64,000 nt of DNA from Flavobacteriales bacterium UBA6693 (GCA_002454815.1 DKJL01000011.1:34782-98781), one strand, 5' to 3'. Counted from the stretch's first letter, positions 39,989 through 49,469 are shown. The notes: a model not told the origin generated them from the letters alone. Numbers and translations: made by a program.

Positions 39989-40423
39989 ATGGATGCACAC
40001 TTATATAATGTTGATATTTCCTGGACCAAAGACCGAAAAGGTGAAATGTCCTCACCGGAATTGTCCGCCTCAGTAGAAATCGCAACTCCGCCACAATTTC
40101 CAAAAGGCGTGGAAGGAATCTGGTCTCCGGAACATTTATTTACTTCGGCCGTAGCTAGTTGCTTGATGACAACTTTTCTCTCCATTGCAGAGAATTCTAA
40201 TTTAGAATTCACCGAATTTACATGTAAATCAAGGGGAAAACTGGAACAGGTAGAAGGGAAATTTCTGATGACGGAAGTAATCCTGGAACCAACAGTCACG
40301 ATCACCAATGAAAGCGACTGGGAAAAAGCAGAACGCGTTTTGCAAAAATCAGAACAGCATTGTTTAATTTCAAATTCCATTAAATCGAAAGTCACGATGA
40401 ATACCACCATCATTACTTCTTAA
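39989..40423 (+). CDS. OsmC/Ohr family protein
   Basis: A 144-aa OsmC-type protein with the two redox Cys: one in AVASCLMTTFLS (about 52) and one in SEQHCLISNSIKS (about 129), used to reduce organic hydroperoxides or persulfides. SPEHLFTSAVASC is the conserved first helix. It is translated almost directly after the rhodanese gene. Confidence 0.92.
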   Translation: MDAHLYNVDISWTKDRKGEMSSPELSASVEIATPPQFPKGVEGIWSPEHLFTSAVASCLMTTFLSIAENSNLEFTEFTCKSRGKLEQVEGKFLMTEVILEPTVTITNESDWEKAERVLQKSEQHCLISNSIKSKVTMNTTIITS

Positions 40424-40451
40424 AAACACCTCCTCATATATTTCAAGTAAA

Positions 40452-40476
40452 AAAACCTCGAACAATCGAGGTTTTT
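40452..40476 (+). terminator. Terminator after the OsmC gene
   Basis: AAAACCTCG / CGAGGTTTT stem with 6-base loop and T-tail. Confidence 0.85.
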
Positions 40477-40575
40477 TGCTGAGAAATCTTAAGATTTTAA
40501 AATAAAAGTTTTTAACGTAGTTTGTTCCGAACCCTTTACGTTTGAAAAGGTGGAATTATATTTAAACGATGAAAG

Positions 40576-42417
40576 CTACTTCATTGCGCTGCTAAAAGCT
40601 TCCTTTCCGCCCACAACAGGCAACGTCAAAATTGTTCTGTCCAGATCAACCGTCAGTTCCGTACCGGGTTCCGGATGTAGGGTAAATTCTTTGTCACTGG
40701 AGAAAATCAACAATCCTATTTGCTGGCCTTTTTTAATGATCTGATCATCTGGCTGCAAATCGAAAGAAACCTCATAAAATCTACCCGGAATCAAAGCTTC
40801 TCCTTTTCTTATGGACGCATGGTTTTTCGGATCCGCCCAACCACGAGTGATAATATTATCGGTAATTTTTGTTTGTCTTCCTTCATTCCAAGGGAGGGAA
40901 ACCAACCACACCGATAAGTTTGCCGCAGGTTTGCTGCTGGCTAATTTAACAGTGATTTTCGGGACTCCGGAAAGGTGGACATCTTTTGTAAGTTTTGGAG
41001 TTACGTATAATAACCGATGATCGGTATTTTCTGCTCGGGCTAAACTTTCACCAGTAAATGAATAATTGTCAACTAACGTTTCGTTCCCTTGATGGGATGA
41101 TGAGATGGTCGTTAAACCTCCAACTTTCGGTGCGCCTTTCGTTAGATAAAACGAAACGGGCTTCGCTTCCGGATTTGGATAATCTTTGTACGGTGTTGGT
41201 TTGCTCAGATCATCATTTTCGCGCACAATAAAGGCTTTATTTTCTTCATTCTGAATTCCATTGTCAACGCCAAATAAATAATGGGTGAACCATTTGTTCA
41301 TCATCTCCAGCGGTGGCGGTCCACCGTGACCGTTTTGATGGTAGTAAATTGCGGTTTCCAAACCCATCTCTTTGGCTTTTTTAAAGATCCGATAGCTGTG
41401 TTCCGGCATCACATTCCAGTCATTAAAACCGTGGGACATCAACAGGGCAGCTTTCATAGGTTTCATTTGATTCAGATAATCACGCCTCGCCCAAAAGTCG
41501 TTATAATCACCCGTAATTCTATCTTGTCCGTTTTTCATTTCGGTGTCCCGAATTTTCGCATTATTGTATGCACGTTTGGATTCATCGCCACTGTGAATAT
41601 AATCGTAAAGAACATCAATATCCTCACCCAAATATCCACCTGGTGAACGCACCAAACCATTGGATCTGTAATAATGATAATAGGAAGTATTCGGAGCGAC
41701 CGGAATAATGACCTCCAAACCTTTTACCCCCGTTGTAGCAGCAGCTAATGGAATTGTTCCGTTGTAGGAAGTTCCGGTCATGCCAACTTTTCCTGTGGCC
41801 CAGTAGGCTTTCACTTTTTCATTGCCTTCCGGAGAAGTGTATCCATTTGCACGTCCGTTTAGCCAATCGATCACCGCTTTTGGCGCCAGGGATTCATTTT
41901 TTCCTCCCACCGTGGGTGAACCCTGTGATAAGCCGGTTCCCGGCGAGCTGGAATGAACTACTATAAAACCGCGGGGAACCCAGGTTGAGATTAAAGAATT
42001 TGAAATAATGGGACGGGTGCCCGTGCGTACAACTTCAGGATGTACCCTGTCTTTGGCAGCAACGCCTAATTCATGCTTTACATCCCAGAATACACCGTCT
42101 ACATCCGGAGCTACACCGGCATAATACGGGCTGGATTCATAAATCACCGGAAGTTGTAGCCCTTCAGTTTCGGTTTGATAAGGTCGGGTAACGTCCACAT
42201 GCATGCGGTCTTTATTACCATCACCGTCCGTGTCAAATGTTGTTTCTACCCATAGGTCGGTTCTGATCCACTTTGCGGCATCTACAAATTCGGGCACTAT
42301 CTGAGCCTGACCATTTTCAAAAACCGGAAGTGCTTTTGTCTGCTTTTGTGCGTTTGCAAAGAAAAACGGAAAGATGAAAAATATGATAATGAAACTTGAT
42401 TTAAAGCGTCTATTCAT
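40576..42417 (-). CDS. CocE/NonD-type hydrolase (X-Pro dipeptidyl-peptidase family S15)
   Basis: A secreted 613-aa serine hydrolase: signal peptide MNRRFKSSFIIIFFIFPFFFANAQ, an alpha/beta-hydrolase core with nucleophile GTSYNGT (about 214-220), catalytic His in HQNGHGG (about 366) and a C-terminal galactose-binding-like jelly-roll domain (about 410-613, RLLYVTPKLTKDVHLSGVPKI). The architecture fits X-Pro dipeptidyl-peptidase or CocE-like esterases; substrate cannot be read. Confidence 0.88.
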   Translation of the reverse strand: MNRRFKSSFIIIFFIFPFFFANAQKQTKALPVFENGQAQIVPEFVDAAKWIRTDLWVETTFDTDGDGNKDRMHVDVTRPYQTETEGLQLPVIYESSPYYAGVAPDVDGVFWDVKHELGVAAKDRVHPEVVRTGTRPIISNSLISTWVPRGFIVVHSSSPGTGLSQGSPTVGGKNESLAPKAVIDWLNGRANGYTSPEGNEKVKAYWATGKVGMTGTSYNGTIPLAAATTGVKGLEVIIPVAPNTSYYHYYRSNGLVRSPGGYLGEDIDVLYDYIHSGDESKRAYNNAKIRDTEMKNGQDRITGDYNDFWARRDYLNQMKPMKAALLMSHGFNDWNVMPEHSYRIFKKAKEMGLETAIYYHQNGHGGPPPLEMMNKWFTHYLFGVDNGIQNEENKAFIVRENDDLSKPTPYKDYPNPEAKPVSFYLTKGAPKVGGLTTISSSHQGNETLVDNYSFTGESLARAENTDHRLLYVTPKLTKDVHLSGVPKITVKLASSKPAANLSVWLVSLPWNEGRQTKITDNIITRGWADPKNHASIRKGEALIPGRFYEVSFDLQPDDQIIKKGQQIGLLIFSSDKEFTLHPEPGTELTVDLDRTILTLPVVGGKEAFSSAMK

Positions 42418-42726
42418 GATGTTTAAAGAATTTGAAAATATAAAATTGTCTGATTGGATCCTGCAAAGATTTAAGATCTAAGCAACTTAATCTGATGATA
42501 AAGATATTAATTCCTGCGTAACCACATCGGTAAAATTGTTTTTTACTCTGGCAGAATAGTGTGTTGAACGATTAACTTATTAATAACTGTCAGACCCTCA
42601 AGGAACGGATCGCTGCAGGTCGCCGAAATGATGCGCTCTACAAAATTTCGGTAAGCTGACACTCTGTAACCTTTGTCACTGTAAAAGATTTATTACTGCA
42701 ATACTTTTGTCATCCAATTAAGATTT
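42418..42726. other. Gene-free stretch with a possible coding relic
   Basis: An island more GC-rich than its flanks (about 42580-42665) has a short open frame LKERIAAGRRNDALYKIS that looks protein-like but has no start and stops after 27 codons. Probably a gene remnant; nothing else identified. Confidence 0.3.
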
Positions 42727-42911
42727 ATGAAAAGGATATTGTTTTTACTTTTATTTCAACACAATTTTTTGCGCAGGATACTATTCAAATTTTTAAAAAA
42801 GATTTAGAAACCAGAATTGAAGGTCAAAACCTTTCCGTGAAATTAGCGAATGATGAAGTGAATTCAGCACGAGCCGGCTTACTTAAATATAATCGCATTT
42901 TCATTATATAA
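42727..42911 (+). pseudogene. Frameshifted remnant of a small secreted protein
   Basis: The ATG at 42727 opens a signal peptide (MKRILFLLLFQHN) that goes out of frame in a T6 run; a one-base shift in the run restores the signal end FFAQD and continues DTIQIFKKDLETRIEGQ through LSVKLANDEV to a TAA at 42911. A homopolymer slip is the simplest cause. The intact protein would be about 60 aa and may itself be truncated. Family not recognised. Confidence 0.55.
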
Positions 42912-42999
42912 AAACGATTAAATGCGATTAATCTTTCTGTACAGTCCTAATAATTGAAATAATATTATTATCTTTTCCTTTAATTAAAATTAATGCATT

Positions 43000-43473
43000 A
43001 TGAAAAATTTTGATACCGATAATTTGGTGAAATACGAAATGACCAACAATATTGTAATGATTGGTTTTCCGGATTTTGAGACTGCAGAGCAGTATGCTGC
43101 AGAAAATAACGGAGAGCTTGTAGAAGTCGGTTTTAAAGATGGTAATGACAATCCAACAATTACCGATACGCATTCCCTGGTAGCAAATAAAGCGCATTTT
43201 TTCGTAGATGCCGGCCCCGATTATCAATTTATTCATTCCTCAGATCCTGAATTTCAGGACTATGCAGCTGATCTTCAGAAAGCACAATCCAAATTAGACC
43301 GGGATAGCCCGTCGGAAAAATATATATCCAACGGAAAAATTCAGATCGCCGAAGATCCCATTATTGTTCTTAAAAATTATGTATTTGAATCGGTAACATC
43401 CAGAGAACGTGCAAAATTCCTCAAGCAGGCGAAGGTGTACCAAATAGGAGTTTCTCTACCACTTGAATCTTAA
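43000..43473 (+). CDS. Hypothetical cytosolic protein, 157 aa
   Basis: An acidic protein without signal peptide or membrane helix. The N-terminal segment MVMIGFPDFETAEQYAAENNGELVEVGFKDG-like pattern (residues about 17-50) looks like a small alpha/beta domain; the rest is helical (QDYAADLQKAQSKLDRDSPSE). Only the general codon pattern supports it as real; I know no family. It sits alone in the AT-rich zone between two gene-free stretches. Confidence 0.6.
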   Translation: MKNFDTDNLVKYEMTNNIVMIGFPDFETAEQYAAENNGELVEVGFKDGNDNPTITDTHSLVANKAHFFVDAGPDYQFIHSSDPEFQDYAADLQKAQSKLDRDSPSEKYISNGKIQIAEDPIIVLKNYVFESVTSRERAKFLKQAKVYQIGVSLPLES

Positions 43474-44101
43474 AATCATAAAATCGGACTAAACAAATCT
43501 TCAGCATTCTTTTTGTGAAGACGACCTCTACTAAATAAAAGCATTACTTTCCATAGAAACCTTACCATTATCAGATTGGACTACATCTATAAAACTTAAA
43601 ATATAAAAAGCAACAGTTCTTAATTTAGTCCTAATGTAGATTTTTAAAATAAAAATCCCTGTAAAACAGTAATTTACAGGGTTTTCTGTAGAGTTGAAAA
43701 GAATAATATTATGGTACATTAAAAAATCTTGGACATAGCATTTTAGGATTTTTTAATCATGTTGTAAGTTTCTGCAAATTCTTGATAGTTACTATACACA
43801 CTCAGAATTATCGCCTTTTTTTAAAGGCACAAACTATATTTAATTTAATCTTTGTATATTTTGAAATTGTGATGTTCTGTGCCAAATTTTCTTAAATAAT
43901 ACTCATTACCTAACACTTTACTTGTACTGTGGACTGATCACTAAATGGTTGTCAGTACCCGTTATTTTTGAAAAATGGAAATAATTTACTTTTAATATTA
44001 TTATAATCACTGCAGGCTTTTGGTCTGTGGCGGTTTTTTTGTTCTTCGTGATTACCGGCTCAATATTCGAGGATTTTACTTAAACGCCCGTTGCGAAAAT
44101 C
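43474..44101. other. AT-rich gene-free stretch with a terminator-like hairpin
   Basis: Contains the hairpin at 43655-43684 described next and a small GCC-T7-GGC stem near 43822; no supported gene was found. Presumably the decayed end of the AT-rich zone. Confidence 0.35.
43655..43684 (+). terminator. Terminator-like hairpin
   Basis: CCCTGTAAA / TTTACAGGG stem with flanking A and T that extend pairing; it lies 180 bases after the hypothetical gene at 43000 and would end its transcript or that of an unseen RNA. Confidence 0.55.
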
Positions 44102-44135
44102 TTATCTTCGCAACTCAAATTTTCCAAAAACAAAT

Positions 44136-45149
44136 ATGCTCTCAAAACTTATTATACATAAAGTCGGTAACAAAATTAATCAGGAAGCACTCATCCTCTC
44201 ACAAGCCGAATATCCACTCAGCGAAGAAATGACCGAAATGCTGCAGGATTTCTTTTTAAAAGGATTCAAATCCGAAGAACAGTTTCAGTTTTACAGCGAC
44301 ACTTACCTCGTTAATAATCCCGTTTTCAGTTCTGCATCCGAAATTTTCGAAGACCGCAGCAAGTTCATTTCCGAATCGGAAAACATTGCACAGCACCTTT
44401 ACGACATTACAGAGAATCCGCGCGTGCAGGCGGGAGAACTATTTATTGCCTATTTCGAAGGCGAAGAAATAAATGGTGAAAAAATCGACTCTATCGGTAT
44501 TTTTAAAACAGAAAATAAAAGCACTTTCCTGAAGATTTTTCCGGAAGGCGACGCTTTCGATATCGAAAAGGATTACGGCATTGGTTTGGCAAAACTCGAT
44601 AAAGGCTGCATTATTTACAACAGTTTTAAAGAAAGCGGCTATGCAGTTTCCGTCATTGATAACAACAAAAACGGCGACCAGTATTATTGGTTTGAAGACT
44701 TTCTGAAAGTGCAGCAGCGCGACAACGAATATTTTCATACTCGGGAAACGCTGTCTGTATATAAGGAGTATATTACCAAACAGCTGCCGCAGGAATTTGA
44801 GATCAGCAAAGCAGATCAGGCCGACTTTCTGAATAAGTCGATTAACTTTTTCAAGGAAAAGGAAAAGTTTGATTATGAAGAATTCACCAAAGAAGTCCTA
44901 CAGGATGAGCATGTCATCGAAAGTTTTGGCAATTTTAAATCCGATTACGAACAGGAAATGCAGGTTTCGATTTCAGAAGATTTTGACATCAGCGAAGCGG
45001 CCGTGAAAAAACAGAGCCGCGGTTTCAAGAGTGTTATCAAACTCGACAAAAACTTTCATATCTATGTCCATGGCGACCGCAAAATGATCGAGCAGGGCAG
45101 TGATGAAAAAGGAAAATATTACCGGCTTTATTTCGATGAGGAACAGTAA
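44136..45149 (+). CDS. Nucleoid-associated protein, NdpA/NA37 family
   Basis: A 337-aa protein matching the nucleoid-associated NA37 family (YejK/NdpA): SKLIIHKVGNKINQEAL opening, LYDITENPRVQAGELFIAYFEG, FLKIFPEGDAFDIEKDYGIGLAKLDKGCI. These bind the nucleoid or act in unknown DNA transactions. Start taken at the ATG of MLSKLI (44136); the upstream in-frame codons from 44091 lie in AT-rich noncoding sequence. The downstream phytochrome gene has its own promoter. Confidence 0.88.
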   Translation: MLSKLIIHKVGNKINQEALILSQAEYPLSEEMTEMLQDFFLKGFKSEEQFQFYSDTYLVNNPVFSSASEIFEDRSKFISESENIAQHLYDITENPRVQAGELFIAYFEGEEINGEKIDSIGIFKTENKSTFLKIFPEGDAFDIEKDYGIGLAKLDKGCIIYNSFKESGYAVSVIDNNKNGDQYYWFEDFLKVQQRDNEYFHTRETLSVYKEYITKQLPQEFEISKADQADFLNKSINFFKEKEKFDYEEFTKEVLQDEHVIESFGNFKSDYEQEMQVSISEDFDISEAAVKKQSRGFKSVIKLDKNFHIYVHGDRKMIEQGSDEKGKYYRLYFDEEQ

Positions 45150-45200
45150 TGCGTAAGTTAAACAATAGAGTGGATTTACGATTATGTTAAATTAAAAAGT

Positions 45201-45208
45201 TATATTTG
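45201..45208 (+). promoter_or_regulatory. Promoter -7 box of the phytochrome operon
   Basis: TATATTTG, 11 bases before the ATG at 45220; a short leader is implied. Confidence 0.55.
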
Positions 45209-45219
45209 AGTCATCTTTT

Positions 45220-47451
45220 ATGGACAAATTTACCGCGTGCCAGGACGAGCCCATTCATATTCCGGGACATATTCAAAGCTATGGCTATCTTATCGGCCTT
45301 GATGAGAAGCAGCAAACCATTCGCTTCTACAGCGGAAATATCTCGCAGTTGTTCGGGCTGCACGTTCCGCCATTAGGAGAGAAACTCGAAAATTTCCCTC
45401 ACGAATTCGCGCCTGTTTTAGAATGTGAACTGTTTCAGCACCTCGAAAAATATACTCAAAAAGAAGGTGAATACTACCTTGATCACATTCAAATCGGAGC
45501 CAAGGAATTTCATGTTTTACTTTATAAACATGAAAAGGTCATTTTTATCGAATTTGAAGAGGTATTGGATACTACCAAGCACAAAGTCTTCATTTCCAAT
45601 AAATATACGACGCCCTGGCTCTCTCAAAATTCCGCCGAAATCTGGAAAAATCTTGTCGGTTCTATCAGTGATATAATTGATTACGACCGCATTATGGTCT
45701 ACCGTTTCCTCGAAGACGGGACAGGGAAAGTAATAGCGGAACAGACCTCGCCCGGCCTCGAAAGTTACTTAGGTCTTCATTATCCGGAAAGCGATATTCC
45801 GCAGCAGGCGCGTGCCCTGTATCTGAAAAAACGCGAACGGATTTTCAGCGATGTCGATGCCCAGCCTGTACCGATTTATGGTGATTGTGAAGATAAGCTG
45901 GATCTTACCTATTCTTCTGTGCGCGCAATGTCGCCGATTCACGCCCAATACCTGCGCAATACAGGTGTCGCATCAAGTTTCAGCACGTCCATTATAGTCG
46001 AGAATCGGTTGTGGGGCATGGTTACTTGCCAAAATATTAAAGTTAAACACGTCGATTTATTAAGCCGAATCCGCGCTGAAGTTTTCACGGCACTGGCAGC
46101 CAACGCTTATATGTCGGTGAAATCGCAGCAGAAAGTGGAGGACATTAATGAGTTTAACGAAAAAACCCACCATCTCCGCGAAAGATTACAGCAATTCAGC
46201 AGTCTTACAGAATCGCTGTTTAAAAATATCGGTTTGCTCAAAGATATGGTAGAATCTGATGGAATGGCGATCGTGGTCGAAGACAAAATCAAAACTACAG
46301 GCGATGTGCCGGGTAAGAAAATGATTAAAAAAATCTGTGAATGGCACGAGCAGCAAGCTGACAAGATTTATTATACCGATTCTTTTATGCGCAACAACGA
46401 AGATGAATTCGGTTTTGATGCCAATGCCGCGGGAATTTTTATTGCTAAGCTGGAAGGAACGAAAAAGCAGACCCTGATCTGGTTCCGGAAAGAATATCGG
46501 GAACACATAAAATGGGCCGGTTACGATTCCAAGAAACCCGATACAATCGATTACTACGGTAAAGAAAAACTCGTGATTTCACCTCGTAAATCGTTCAGTG
46601 TTTTTCTCGAAAATATTCAGGGAAAATCCAAGCACTGGCAAAATAAAAATATCATCGCTGTTGAAAAACTGGTTCCGGTAATTCTGGAAACTTCTTTAAA
46701 TCACAGCAAAAAAATTCTGCAGCTCAACGATGAATTAAAGCAACTCAACGAAGAGCTCGACAGTTTTTCTTATACCATTTCGCACGATCTGGGCACGCCA
46801 CTGACGGTGATGAAACTTAACGCGCAGCTGCTGAGCCGCTCGCAGAAAGGAAATCCGAGCGTACAGAAAAAATTAAAAAGCATCCTTCAGGAAATTGACG
46901 GCATGGAGGTGATGATGCGCAATGTGCTCGAACTGAGCCGCGCCAAATCTTCTGAAATCCAAATGAAGAACGTGCATCTGCGCCCACTCATAGAAAAAGT
47001 GGCTGGCGATATAAAAATTACCGTTGGCACCGAGGAGACAAAAATTATTATTGAAGATTGCCCCGACGTGTTGGCGGATCAGACAATGCTGACACAGATT
47101 TTTCAGAATGTGATTGGCAACGCGGTGAAATATTCAGCACGAAGCACTTTGCCTACCGTGATCATCTCCGGCAAGGAAAACGAGCAATGCATTGAATATC
47201 ATATTAAGGATAATGGAATCGGTATCGCCGAAGCTGATATAGAAAAACTGTTCAAGATTTTCACCCGGCTCGATAACGCGCGTTCTTTTCATGGCAACGG
47301 CGTTGGTCTTTCCATCGTCAGCCGCTTGGTTACACGATTAAAAGGCACCATCACCTGCAAAAGCCAGCTCAACGAAGGCACTACTTTTATCCTTAATTTT
47401 CAGAAACCCGTGGAAAACGTTTCGGAAGAAAACAAACTGCAGAAAGACTGA
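45220..47451 (+). CDS. bphP: Bacteriophytochrome sensor histidine kinase
   Basis: Red/far-red photoreceptor kinase of 743 aa. The biliverdin-attachment Cys is C7 in FTACQDEPIHIPGHIQSYG, the PAS domain follows (about 15-130), then a GAF domain (about 140-320) with the chromophore motif YPESDIPQQARALY (about 190-203), a PHY domain (about 330-500), HisKA with SHDLGTPLTVMKL (His near 520), and an ATPase domain (N box QNVIGNAVKYS, G boxes DNGIGI and GNGVGLSIV). No response regulator is fused or adjacent. The next gene makes its chromophore. Confidence 0.96.
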   Translation: MDKFTACQDEPIHIPGHIQSYGYLIGLDEKQQTIRFYSGNISQLFGLHVPPLGEKLENFPHEFAPVLECELFQHLEKYTQKEGEYYLDHIQIGAKEFHVLLYKHEKVIFIEFEEVLDTTKHKVFISNKYTTPWLSQNSAEIWKNLVGSISDIIDYDRIMVYRFLEDGTGKVIAEQTSPGLESYLGLHYPESDIPQQARALYLKKRERIFSDVDAQPVPIYGDCEDKLDLTYSSVRAMSPIHAQYLRNTGVASSFSTSIIVENRLWGMVTCQNIKVKHVDLLSRIRAEVFTALAANAYMSVKSQQKVEDINEFNEKTHHLRERLQQFSSLTESLFKNIGLLKDMVESDGMAIVVEDKIKTTGDVPGKKMIKKICEWHEQQADKIYYTDSFMRNNEDEFGFDANAAGIFIAKLEGTKKQTLIWFRKEYREHIKWAGYDSKKPDTIDYYGKEKLVISPRKSFSVFLENIQGKSKHWQNKNIIAVEKLVPVILETSLNHSKKILQLNDELKQLNEELDSFSYTISHDLGTPLTVMKLNAQLLSRSQKGNPSVQKKLKSILQEIDGMEVMMRNVLELSRAKSSEIQMKNVHLRPLIEKVAGDIKITVGTEETKIIIEDCPDVLADQTMLTQIFQNVIGNAVKYSARSTLPTVIISGKENEQCIEYHIKDNGIGIAEADIEKLFKIFTRLDNARSFHGNGVGLSIVSRLVTRLKGTITCKSQLNEGTTFILNFQKPVENVSEENKLQKD

Positions 47452-47476
47452 AAAGTTTTTTTCATTGAATTAATTT

Positions 47477-48043
47477 ATGGTCTCTACTATTATAAAAGAA
47501 AAAACGAAAGCGCAACACGAAGCCGTGGAAGCAAAACTTTATGCCTCAAAAATATTCGAAGGCCGATACACGCTTGCAGATTATGAAACTTTAATCCAAC
47601 TGCATTACGATTTTATAGTTCATTTCGAAAAGGCAGTTTTTTCCGCTTTTGGTCCGGCCACGGCCGAAGGTTTAAACCTGGAACGGCGGCGAAAATTACC
47701 ATTGATTGTGCAGGATCTTCAGCAGTTGAAAATCTGCGTTTCGGAAAATTCTTCCGCTACAGTTCTTAGCGCAGCCGAAGCTTTTGGCGTGCTTTACGTG
47801 ATGGAAGGTGCAACTTTGGGCGGAACCGTCATCGCAAGACAATTATCCAAATATAAAAACTTCAAAGATCTTTCCTTTAATTATTTGAACTGCTACGGCG
47901 CCGAAACAGGGCCCCTTTGGAAACAGTTTCTGCGCGTAATCGATACGGAAATGGCAAGTGAAGAATACGGTGCGGTATTGGCGGGTGCGGAACGGGCGTA
48001 CCATTTTATGCTGTCCAGGTTAGAGGGTAGCGCAAACCATTAA
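47477..48043 (+). CDS. bphO: Biliverdin-producing heme oxygenase
   Basis: A 188-aa heme oxygenase that opens heme to biliverdin, Fe2+ and CO. Proximal His is His14 in KAQHEAVEAKLYA; the distal helix is VMEGATLGGTVIARQL (about 115-130). It starts 25 bases after the kinase stop, so the operon makes both the photoreceptor and its chromophore. No iron-uptake genes surround it, which supports a photoreceptor role over iron recovery. Confidence 0.93.
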   Translation: MVSTIIKEKTKAQHEAVEAKLYASKIFEGRYTLADYETLIQLHYDFIVHFEKAVFSAFGPATAEGLNLERRRKLPLIVQDLQQLKICVSENSSATVLSAAEAFGVLYVMEGATLGGTVIARQLSKYKNFKDLSFNYLNCYGAETGPLWKQFLRVIDTEMASEEYGAVLAGAERAYHFMLSRLEGSANH

Positions 48044-48067
48044 TCCAATAATCGCTGCATTTAGAAA

Positions 48068-48098
48068 TTGCAGGCAAAGCCAATATTTTGTAAATTTG
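48068..48098 (+). promoter_or_regulatory. Promoter of malate dehydrogenase
   Basis: TTG (48068-48070), 20-base spacer, TAAATTTG (48091-48098), about 70 bases before the ATG. Confidence 0.65.
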
Positions 48099-48169
48099 AA
48101 TTCATAACAAAACGTGCACTGTACCGATGCAGCGGCGTGAATATCATTAAATAAAATAAACAGAAAAAC

Positions 48170-49096
48170 ATGAAAGTTACCGTAGTAGGAGCAGGAGCCG
48201 TAGGAGCAAGCTGCGCTGAGTACATCGCGATGAAAGATTTCGCTTCAGAAGTTGTTTTAGTGGATATTAAAGAAGGTTTTGCCGAAGGCAAGGCAATGGA
48301 CCTGATGCAAACCGCTTCGCTGAATGGTTTTGATACAAAAATTACCGGTACCACCGGCGATTACAGCAAAACTGCGGGTTCTAAAGTAGCCGTGATTACT
48401 TCCGGGATTCCAAGAAAACCTGGGATGACGCGCGAAGAACTGATCGGAATTAACGCCGGCATCGTAAAAGAAGTTACCGAGAATCTGGTAAAACATTCAC
48501 CGGACGTAATTATCATTGTAGTATCCAATCCGATGGACACCATGGCGTATTTGGTACACAAAACTTCCGGTCTGCCAAAGGAACGCATCATCGGAATGGG
48601 TGGCGCCTTGGATTCCGCACGTTTCAAATACCGTTTGGCAGAAGCGTTGGATTGCCCGATTTCGGATGTCGATGGTATGGTGATCGCGGCGCACAGCGAC
48701 ACAGGAATGCTTCCCCTCATGACAAAAGCGACCAGAAATGGTGTGCCGGTAACTGAATTTTTGTCTGAGGATCAGCAACATCATGTAGAAGAAGAAACTA
48801 AAGTTGGCGGCGCGACACTTACAAAATTACTGGGAACTTCCGCCTGGTACGCACCGGGCGCAGCGGTTTCTGTCATTGTACAGGCGATCCTGTGCGATCA
48901 TAAAAAAATGATTCCCTGCTCACTGATGCTGGATGGAGAATATGGCGAAAGCGATATCTGCCTTGGCGTCCCCGCAATTATCGGCGCGAATGGCGTCGAA
49001 AAAATCGTGGAAATCAGCCTGACCGATGCAGAGAAAGAAAAATTTGCCACTGCGGCGAAAGCTGTGCGTGAAGTAAATGGTGATCTGAAGTTTTAA
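48170..49096 (+). CDS. mdh: Malate dehydrogenase
   Basis: TCA-cycle NAD-dependent enzyme interconverting malate and oxaloacetate, 308 aa. Rossmann GAGAVGAS (7-14), NAD-contact Asp of LVDIKEGF, substrate loop GIPRKPGMTREEL with catalytic Arg pair, VSNPMDTM, and the active-site His in AAHSDTGMLPL. This is the LDH-like, tetrameric subtype common in Bacteroidetes. Single gene with promoter and terminator. Confidence 0.96.
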   Translation: MKVTVVGAGAVGASCAEYIAMKDFASEVVLVDIKEGFAEGKAMDLMQTASLNGFDTKITGTTGDYSKTAGSKVAVITSGIPRKPGMTREELIGINAGIVKEVTENLVKHSPDVIIIVVSNPMDTMAYLVHKTSGLPKERIIGMGGALDSARFKYRLAEALDCPISDVDGMVIAAHSDTGMLPLMTKATRNGVPVTEFLSEDQQHHVEEETKVGGATLTKLLGTSAWYAPGAAVSVIVQAILCDHKKMIPCSLMLDGEYGESDICLGVPAIIGANGVEKIVEISLTDAEKEKFATAAKAVREVNGDLKF

Positions 49097-49116
49097 CGGA
49101 CCTCACTTATAGGAAC

Positions 49117-49152
49117 AAATCAGCGCGTCCGTAGGGCGCGCTGATTTTTTTT
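49117..49152 (+). terminator. Terminator after mdh
   Basis: AAATCAGCGCG / CGCGCTGATTT stem (11 bp) with 9-base loop then a T-run. Confidence 0.9.
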
Positions 49153-49469
49153 GCTACTACTGCTCGCTAATTCTTTGGTAGAAATTACTATCTTTTGTTA
49201 TGATAAAAAAAAGTTTAAAAAGCCAGAAAAATTTCAGAGAATTACATGTTTTTATTACGTAGGAATCCCGGCGGTGTAGCAGAAAAATGGCATGCAAGCC
49301 GCAATCCGTGGCGTTGTTGTCTGTGTAGCAGAAAAATGATGACGCGGCAACTGCAATGTCAGATTGCAATCTTCCAGATGTTACGAAAATTGGCAACTCC
49401 AACCACTAATGCTAATAACCTAAATCAGAACTTTTCATCTGCGAAATGCCATTACGATTTCCAGAGCTT
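49153..49469. other. Gene-free stretch with a direct repeat
   Basis: No ORF that looks real. Carries two copies of GTGTAGCAGAAAAATG (49274-49289 and 49323-49338), listed separately. Confidence 0.4.
49274..49338. repeat. 16-bp direct repeat, two copies 49 bases apart
   Basis: Exact GTGTAGCAGAAAAATG at 49274 and 49323. Noncoding; function unknown. Confidence 0.6.

Noticed and set aside
49157..49402. 81-aa minus-strand ORF with repeated FFCYTD/IFLLHR-like segments
   Set aside because: Its repeats only reflect the 16-bp direct repeat; no start context or homolog pattern.
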